Assembly: GCA_003154555.1 (NCBI GenBank)
Contig: PMDT01000288.1
Span: 1,560 to 12,937 of the forward strand
DNA length: 11,378 bases
Direction: 5' to 3'
From: Spirochaetaceae bacterium
GTDB taxonomy: Bacteria > Spirochaetota > Spirochaetia > SZUA-6 > Fen-1364
Shown: in pieces, positions 7,601-11,378 of the stretch
Layout of the letters: the number at the start of each line of letters is the position of its first letter
Position numbering within the stretch: the stretch's first letter is position 1
Translations under genes and position numbers: made by a program
Notes under the pieces: model-generated
What the model was told of the DNA's origin: nothing
Database searches by the model: none
The model's input: only the letters and a program-made list of their open reading frames with translations

Positions 7601-7828
7601 TCCGCTCTCCCTCAACACCTCCAGCGCCGCAGGTGCGCTGAACTCGGGCAAGCTGTAGTCGGAAATGATCGCGTCCCAGGACTGAGAACCAAGTGCCGCA
7701 CTCATCTCGCTCGCGGTTTGCACCCGTTGCGACCGCGGCTCAAATCCATCTCGCCGCAACTCGCGGAGCAACAGCAAGGCATCATCCTCGGAATCCTCGA
7801 CGACCAACACTCTTAGCGGTTCAGCCAT
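4601..7828 (-). CDS. Hybrid sensor histidine kinase, REC-GAF-PAS-PAS-PAS-HisKA-HATPase-REC (1075 aa)
   Basis: This is a large soluble hybrid kinase with no membrane segments, so it senses internal cues or partner proteins. Domains in order: receiver at about 5-118 (acid residues E11/D12, phosphoacceptor D57, K107); a GAF-like sensor at about 140-300 with a cysteine cluster (C212, C218, C238, C241, C247); three PAS/PAC units at about 308-425, 432-553 and 562-684; HisKA with H712 in GGVAHDFNN, the HDFNN form of the HPK4 class; HATPase at about 805-930 (N824, DTGHGMD, FEPFFTTK, GKGTGLGLS); and a C-terminal receiver at about 952-1070 (D959, D1004, K1054). All phosphotransfer residues are intact. 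The ATG at 7828 overlaps the stop of the upstream response regulator by 8 nt, and a purine-rich GGGAAGGGAG precedes it. It is the last gene of the operon. Its first receiver is a likely acceptor from kinases encoded upstream. The ligand is unknown. Sampled base composition is less GC-rich over much of the N-terminal two thirds than toward the 3' end. Confidence 0.95.
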   Translation of the reverse strand: MAEPLRVLVVEDSEDDALLLLRELRRDGFEPRSQRVQTASEMSAALGSQSWDAIISDYSLPEFSAPAALEVLRESGNDVPFIVTSGTVGEDVAVATMKAGAHDYLPKGNLRRIGQAIRREMREAEIRRQNRAHAAKIEHLNRILRAIRNVNQLIVHEKDPRTLIQEACNLLVETRGYSGAWISLTPENGQSGITAGAGWGQEFSNFAEKVRCGFEPACWSRARAADRGLAILKPEKDCDGCPLRGDCAGTGAMAVSLVHGNSSVGFLGISTPLGLAIDDEERSLVLETSGDLAFALYTIEGNARNRETEERFRVSFERASIGKALTSRDGRFLRVNNALATMLGYRTAEFEGRHFADFTHPDDLASSRETARAMLSGAKERRFEKRYLRKDGTVLWADVNIATVCDANDQPQYFIVGFVDITERKLVQDDLHFKNLVLQTQQDASIDGILVVGDDGQIVSYNRRFTEMWVIPSEILATRSDERTLQSVMNMLVSPEEFISKVNHLYANHDDTSQDEIALKDGRTFDRYSAPMRDADSRYFGRVWFFRDITKRKQAEAKLWESNERYRDLYENAPTAYLTVGIDGRIGRCNQRAGMLLGSTAAELVGRPVFDFWANSPQGKEKAGRLFESFRSGTSIVDEELEAQRADGTSAWVLLTINAVRNAQNEVVQGRSMLVDITDRKKAEKEREMLEEQLRVSQKMEAIGSLAGGVAHDFNNLLSVILTYTSFVLGEVGENEHLRDDLLEVKKAADRAAALTRQLLAFSRKQVLQPIPLDLNQIAAGIEKMLRRILGEQIELVHEFSPDLGVTLADPSQIEQVLMNLVANARDAMPAGGKLTIETSNRIFDDDYAREHPGVQPGEYVRLVVSDTGHGMDRELLSHVFEPFFTTKEPGKGTGLGLSTVYGIVQQSDGHITCYSELGEGTTFSIYFPRTVEAVDRTTAPAGKAAPVKGNETILLVEDEEMVRRFTQRVLENNGYTVIAAAGGKEALAAMESQKCGINLLVTDVVMPQMSGKQLAQRVLGECPDVKVLYISGYTGNAILQQGMLEPGIDFVQKPFDTRELLAKIREILTRRSKA

Positions 7829-8282
7829 CGCTCCGCTCCCTTCCCGTCTGCGGTGATTCGTTGATGACGAGCCAATACAGACCTAGTTGTTGAGCCGCAA
7901 CGGCAAACTGGGCAAAGTCGACCGACTTGCGGACGTAGCTGTTGGCGCCAAGATCGTAGCTCGCGATAACGTCCCTCTCTTCTTTGCTCGATGTCAGAAT
8001 TACCACTGGCAGTCGTCTCGTGCGCGGATCTGAACGAATTCGTCGAAGTACTTCGAGCCCATCAACCTTGGGCAGGTTGAGGTCTAACAAGACGACCTCG
8101 GGCATGCTTTTTGGATCACGCCCTACGTAAGTGCCAGTTGCGAAAAGGTAGTCGAGAGCTTCCTCGCCGTTGGTGGCAACCACGACCTGGCTGGCGACTT
8201 TGCTCTTCTCAAACGCTCGAAGCGTGAGCTCTACATCGTCGGGGTTGTCCTCTACGAGAAGGATGATGGAGTTGCGACTCAT
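7821..8282 (-). CDS. Single-domain response regulator, Rcp1/CheY-like (153 aa)
   Basis: A stand-alone receiver domain with no output module, resembling the Rcp1 type that pairs with phytochrome kinases. Acidic pair E11/D12 lies in VEDNPDDVELT, the phosphoacceptor is D67 in LLDLNLPKVDG, the switch Thr is T97 in ILTSS, and the invariant Lys is K119 in YVRKS. The C-terminal QQLGLYWLVINE is characteristic of this subgroup. The chosen ATG at 8282 overlaps the stop of the upstream kinase gene as ATGA; a longer frame begins at 8357 but would only add a non-conserved stretch inside the kinase gene. The stop overlaps the next kinase gene by 8 nt. By family and position it should take phosphate from the phytochrome-type transmitter encoded just upstream and hand it on, or act by protein contact. 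Confidence 0.95.
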   Translation of the reverse strand: MSRNSIILLVEDNPDDVELTLRAFEKSKVASQVVVATNGEEALDYLFATGTYVGRDPKSMPEVVLLDLNLPKVDGLEVLRRIRSDPRTRRLPVVILTSSKEERDVIASYDLGANSYVRKSVDFAQFAVAAQQLGLYWLVINESPQTGRERSDG

Positions 8283-10264
8283 CTGTGCACCCCGGATCTT
8301 TCGGACGGTAGCGTGAAGTAGAATCCTGCCCCACGACCGACTGCGCCCTCGGCCCAAACGCGGCCGCCATGACGGTCGATAATCCGATGCACGGTGGCCA
8401 GGCCAATTCCGGTGCCTCGAAAATCCGACTCGGAATGCAACCTCTGGAATGGCCGGAACAGTTTGTCAGCATAGGCCATATCGAAACCCGCCCCGTTGTC
8501 ACGGATGAAATACGCAACGTCTCCTTCCCGAATCGTCGTTCCAAACTCGACGCGGGCGGATGCAGTCTTGGCCGTGAATTTCCACGCGTTTCCCAGGAGA
8601 TTATCGAATACAACCCGCATCAACCGATTGTCGGCTTGCGCATTGACTCCTTCTTGAACGTGCACATCGATTTGGCGCTCGGGCTCGTGTTTCTTCTGGT
8701 CTGCGACCGCAGCACGGGCAAGGCTCGACAGGTCGACTTGCTCGGGTTTTATCTCAGCTCTCCCAATCTGCGAAAGCTGTAGAAGATCGTCGATCAATTC
8801 GCCCATGCGCTGTGCCGCGGCGCGCACTCGGTTCAGGTAGTCACGTGCTTTCGGATCGAGCTGGTCGGAGTAATCCTCCAGCAGGGCTTGGCTAAATCCG
8901 TCGATACCACGCAGTGGCGCTCGCAGGTCATGCGACACGGAATAGCTGAATGCTTCCAACTCGCTATTTTTGCGTTCGAGAACATCCACCATGGCTGCGC
9001 GCGCCTCAGCGACCTCGCGCGCTGCACGTGCCGCAGCGGCATCCAATTCCTTTTGCAGTAGTTCGTTCCGAATGCGCCGATTCTCGTCTTCGAATTGTCT
9101 TCGGCGGATTTGCGCGCGGACTCTTGCCTTCAAGACTTCGAAATCGCTCGATTTCGATATGTAGTCATCGGCACCCGTAACGAGGCCGTCGATCATGGCT
9201 TCGCGTTCGTCGAGCGACGTCAGCATGACTAGGGGAGTATCGCGCAAAAGCGGCGTGGCCTTGATCCTTCGACACGTCTCTTTCCCGCCCATGTCGGGCA
9301 TTATGACGTCGAGCAGGATGCAATCCACCTTCTGGGCCGCCAACATTTCGAGAGCCTCTTTGCCCGAATGCGCAACGACCACGTCATAGCCTTCACCCAC
9401 GAGTTCGTCGGAAAGCTCGTGCAGATAGGTCGCACTATCATCTACGGCGAGGATCTTCTTCGGACCGGAGAGGCTCGCGGTCGTGGCTTGTTCCACCTGC
9501 TCTTCTGTCCGGCGAAGGACTGCGGTTAAGCGCGCGAGAATGGAATCGATGTCTTCTTCTTTGCGCACGAATCCGTCCGCTCCGGCGTCAAAGGCGCGCA
9601 GCTCCGCGCCCTTGTCCTCGGAACCCGTCAACATCAGGCACGGCGTGGCGCGCAAGGCGGCATCAAACCTGATCCGGCGCACGACCGTGCCGCCATCAAT
9701 GCCGGGAAGTACATTGTCTACCAGAATCGCGAGTGGCCGGATATCGGCGGCAATGCGAAGACCCTCCTCCCCACTTTCCGCAAGAGCGACTTTGTAGCCG
9801 CGACTCTGAAGGAGATCTCGCATGGTTTCGCGGAATGTCGGACTGTCGTCGATCACCAACACCGTGTTGCGGGGCAGAATCATCGCTGACTCGGACTGTC
9901 TGACGAGCTGATGGGCGCGGGACAATACGTAGCTCGTGTCATACGGTTTGCCGACGTATTCGTTTGCGCCTGTCTTCAGGCCACGGATGCGATCCTGAAC
10001 CTCTGCCTCCGATGACAGGAGCATCACAGGAATGTCCGGCAAAGAAGACCTGATCTCCTTCAAGAGTTCGATTCCATCTGCGTCCGGCAAGACCACGTCG
10101 AGGACGACGAGCGCACAGACTTCTCGCTTGATGGCTGCGCGTGTATCGGCAGCGGTCGAGCACAATATGATTTCAAAGCCCGCGGACTCGAAAGCCTGGG
10201 CCAGGTCCATGCGAACCGTAAGGCTGTCGTCCACAATTAGGACTGTTTGAGCCATTGCGTTCAC
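8279..10264 (-). CDS. Histidine kinase with three N-terminal receiver domains, REC-REC-REC-HisKA-HATPase (661 aa)
   Basis: Three receivers in tandem come first: about 7-122 (D12/D13, phosphoacceptor D56, K106), 134-250 (D139/D140, D183, K235) and 270-388 (D275/D276, D319, K371). All three look able to be phosphorylated. A charged, Ala-rich coiled coil (about 388-435) leads to a HisKA domain with H445 in YSVSHDLRAPLRGIDGF, the form typical of bacteriophytochrome-like kinases, then an HATPase (N559 in NLLGNAWKF, RDNGAGFD, FRPFQRLH, GTGIGLATV). No GAF/PHY light-sensing module or membrane segment is present, so input must come through the receivers. The start is GTG at 10264, which overlaps the cheB stop as GTGA and has GGGGA 7 nt upstream; ATG at 10255 is the alternative and would remove three residues. 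The gene is followed by an Rcp1-type regulator with an ATGA overlap, a natural partner for this transmitter type. Confidence 0.95.
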   Translation of the reverse strand: MNAMAQTVLIVDDSLTVRMDLAQAFESAGFEIILCSTAADTRAAIKREVCALVVLDVVLPDADGIELLKEIRSSLPDIPVMLLSSEAEVQDRIRGLKTGANEYVGKPYDTSYVLSRAHQLVRQSESAMILPRNTVLVIDDSPTFRETMRDLLQSRGYKVALAESGEEGLRIAADIRPLAILVDNVLPGIDGGTVVRRIRFDAALRATPCLMLTGSEDKGAELRAFDAGADGFVRKEEDIDSILARLTAVLRRTEEQVEQATTASLSGPKKILAVDDSATYLHELSDELVGEGYDVVVAHSGKEALEMLAAQKVDCILLDVIMPDMGGKETCRRIKATPLLRDTPLVMLTSLDEREAMIDGLVTGADDYISKSSDFEVLKARVRAQIRRRQFEDENRRIRNELLQKELDAAAARAAREVAEARAAMVDVLERKNSELEAFSYSVSHDLRAPLRGIDGFSQALLEDYSDQLDPKARDYLNRVRAAAQRMGELIDDLLQLSQIGRAEIKPEQVDLSSLARAAVADQKKHEPERQIDVHVQEGVNAQADNRLMRVVFDNLLGNAWKFTAKTASARVEFGTTIREGDVAYFIRDNGAGFDMAYADKLFRPFQRLHSESDFRGTGIGLATVHRIIDRHGGRVWAEGAVGRGAGFYFTLPSERSGVHR

Positions 10265-11322
10265 GGTTGCGTCCCCGCCATGGAAAGTCCCGCCAACATC
10301 GGGCCGATCTCATCCAACGGAAGCACCCGGCAGGCAGCGCCGCGTTCGATGGCCTCGCGGGGCATGCCGAAGACAACGGACGTGGATTCGTCCTGCACCA
10401 GAGTCAATCCTCCCGCCTGTTTCATGGCCAGCAACCCGGCGGCACCGTCGCGTCCCATCCCCGTAAGGAGACACCCGACGCCAGTGGAGCCATAGGCAGC
10501 AGCCACGGACTCGAAGAGCACATCCACCGAGGGGCGACATGAGTGCCGCTCGGGATCTGCGGTCACGTGTAGCTTGCCGTTATTCACCACGAGGTGCCTG
10601 CCGGGTGGCGCCATGATGACGCGGCCTGATGCCTGGCTCATCAGATCGCCGTCTCGCGCGTAAGAGACCCGCAGGGCAGTCTGCCCGTCCAGCCAATCCG
10701 CAAACGCCTTGCCGAAGGCCTCACCAATGTGCAAGACGAGCAGCACGGGCAGAGGATAGGCGGGTCCCAGCGAGCGAAGCACGTGAACGATTGCCGCGGG
10801 TCCCCCTGTGGAAGCGCCGATCGCCGTCACGCGATATTTCGTTTGCTGGCTCGCGACTGCCGGCGTCAAGTCCTTCGAAGAAACTCGGCCCAAGTGGCCA
10901 AGGCGGGCCCGAGGATGAGTGATGACCTTGATCTTCGATACCAGCTTGACGGTCGAGATGAGCTGTCGTTCCCATTCGTCATCAGTTTCGTCGCCGCGTG
11001 GCTTCTCGAGGACATCTACGGCACCTGCGGCGAGTGCTTCATACGTCTTGAACAGCTCTCCGCGGTTCGTGGATGATGACACGATGAGGATCGGGGTTGG
11101 ACAATGCGCCATGATGTATTCGGTGGCGGCAAGACCGCTCATTACCGGCAGCATCATGTCGAGCGTCATGAGGTTGGGTCGCAGTCTCTGACAGGCCTCG
11201 ATAGCTTGCTTGCCGTCCTCCAGCTCGGCCACGACTTCGATTTGCGGGTCTGTAGTCAATACCTCGCAGAGGCGTTTGCGCATCGTTAGCGAATCCTCAA
11301 CAACGATGACCCGGATTGTCAT
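10261..11322 (-). CDS. cheB: Chemotaxis-type protein-glutamate methylesterase/glutaminase
   Basis: CheB removes methyl groups from chemoreceptor glutamates and is switched on by phosphorylation from CheA. The 353-residue protein has the standard layout: a receiver at 1-120 with E9/D10, phosphoacceptor D55 in LMTLDMMLPVMSG and K107; a linker to about 160; and the esterase domain with the catalytic triad S171 (GASTGGP), H198 (VLHIG) and D292 (GMGRDGAAG), plus the conserved SCRPSVDVLF near 261-270. All catalytic residues are present. The ATG at 11322 overlaps the stop of the upstream gene as ATGA, directly after a run of seven G. Downstream it overlaps the triple-receiver kinase by 4 nt. No cheR, cheW or receptor gene lies inside the window; they would be expected upstream. 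Tight linkage to kinases rather than flagellar genes suggests an alternative (non-flagellar) chemosensory pathway, which is inference. Confidence 0.96.
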   Translation of the reverse strand: MTIRVIVVEDSLTMRKRLCEVLTTDPQIEVVAELEDGKQAIEACQRLRPNLMTLDMMLPVMSGLAATEYIMAHCPTPILIVSSSTNRGELFKTYEALAAGAVDVLEKPRGDETDDEWERQLISTVKLVSKIKVITHPRARLGHLGRVSSKDLTPAVASQQTKYRVTAIGASTGGPAAIVHVLRSLGPAYPLPVLLVLHIGEAFGKAFADWLDGQTALRVSYARDGDLMSQASGRVIMAPPGRHLVVNNGKLHVTADPERHSCRPSVDVLFESVAAAYGSTGVGCLLTGMGRDGAAGLLAMKQAGGLTLVQDESTSVVFGMPREAIERGAACRVLPLDEIGPMLAGLSMAGTQP

Positions 11323-11378
11323 GACCCCCCCAGGGCTCGCTCAATTGTCTTGAGGAAATGTCTCTGGTCGAATTCACC
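11319..11378 (-). CDS. 3' end of an upstream gene, probably a CheA-receiver hybrid kinase (last 19 codons)
   Basis: On the minus strand the frame is open from the window edge and ends at a TGA that overlaps the cheB ATG (ATGA). The 19 residues read GEFDQRHFLKTIERALGGS. In CheA proteins with a C-terminal receiver, the end of the receiver often carries a Lys-Gly-x-Phe-Asp-Gln stretch and then a final amphipathic helix, which this matches well; the position just before cheB fits too. Another receiver-containing protein is possible. The gene ends in a G7 run (minus strand of 11325-11331) immediately before its stop. Confidence 0.6.
   Translation of the reverse strand, partial: GEFDQRHFLKTIERALGGS

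Noticed and set aside
7052..7816. A 254-codon plus-strand open frame inside the hybrid kinase gene
   Set aside because: It is antisense to conserved REC and GAF coding sequence, its product has no family features, and no ribosome site supports it.
8283..8357. A 25-residue N-terminal extension of the Rcp1-like regulator
   Set aside because: The added residues are basic and unlike the family, and the ATGA overlap at 8282 gives a natural start.
8369..8782. A 137-codon plus-strand open frame opposite the triple-receiver kinase
   Set aside because: It mirrors the HATPase coding region and has no independent support.
8279..10264. Bacteriophytochrome photoreceptor
   Set aside because: The transmitter is of the phytochrome type, but there is no PAS-GAF-PHY photosensory module and no chromophore-binding cysteine region; only receiver domains precede it.

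Overview
The window is a high-GC bacterial chromosome segment, most likely from a Gram-negative and possibly a proteobacterium; no rRNA or other phylogenetic marker is present, so the lineage is inferred only loosely. It splits into two parts. The left part (1-4623) holds housekeeping and metabolic genes: the 3' end of a phosphoenolpyruvate carboxylase gene (ppc), a small Ala/Gln-rich hypothetical gene, a convergent ten-helix membrane protein of unknown function, and then, divergent from it, a LacD-type class I tagatose-1,6-bisphosphate aldolase whose end overlaps a tRNA-dihydrouridine synthase gene. The short region 2395-2543 carries plausible promoters facing both ways.

The right part (4601-11378) is a single minus-strand signalling operon. 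In transcription order it holds the last 19 codons of a protein that looks like a CheA-receiver hybrid; a CheB methylesterase; a kinase with three N-terminal receiver domains and a phytochrome-type transmitter; a single-domain Rcp1-like response regulator; and a 1075-residue hybrid kinase (REC-GAF-PAS-PAS-PAS-HisKA-HATPase-REC). Every junction overlaps (4, 4, 4 and 8 nt), which indicates strong translational coupling and a fixed order. Seven complete receiver domains are visible, all with intact phosphorylation residues, plus the tail of a probable eighth. No DNA-binding or enzymatic output domain appears other than the CheB esterase.

The simplest reading is that a chemosensory module (CheA/CheB, with CheR, CheW and receptor genes probably further upstream) has been wired to a multi-receiver phosphorelay that ends in diffusible or protein-protein outputs. 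Spot counts put much of the signalling operon near 50-57% GC, against about 58-77% in the genes to its left. The change appears to begin inside the 3' third of the last kinase gene, which raises the possibility of acquisition or of a chimeric gene.

The points most worth checking are the architecture of the phosphorelay, a G7 run whose -1 slippage would fuse the upstream protein to CheB, a cysteine cluster in the GAF domain of the large kinase, and two departures from the E. coli sequence in the PEP carboxylase (loss of the C-terminal aspartate-site Asn and an enlarged catalytic loop). No tRNA, rRNA, CRISPR array or insertion sequence was seen.
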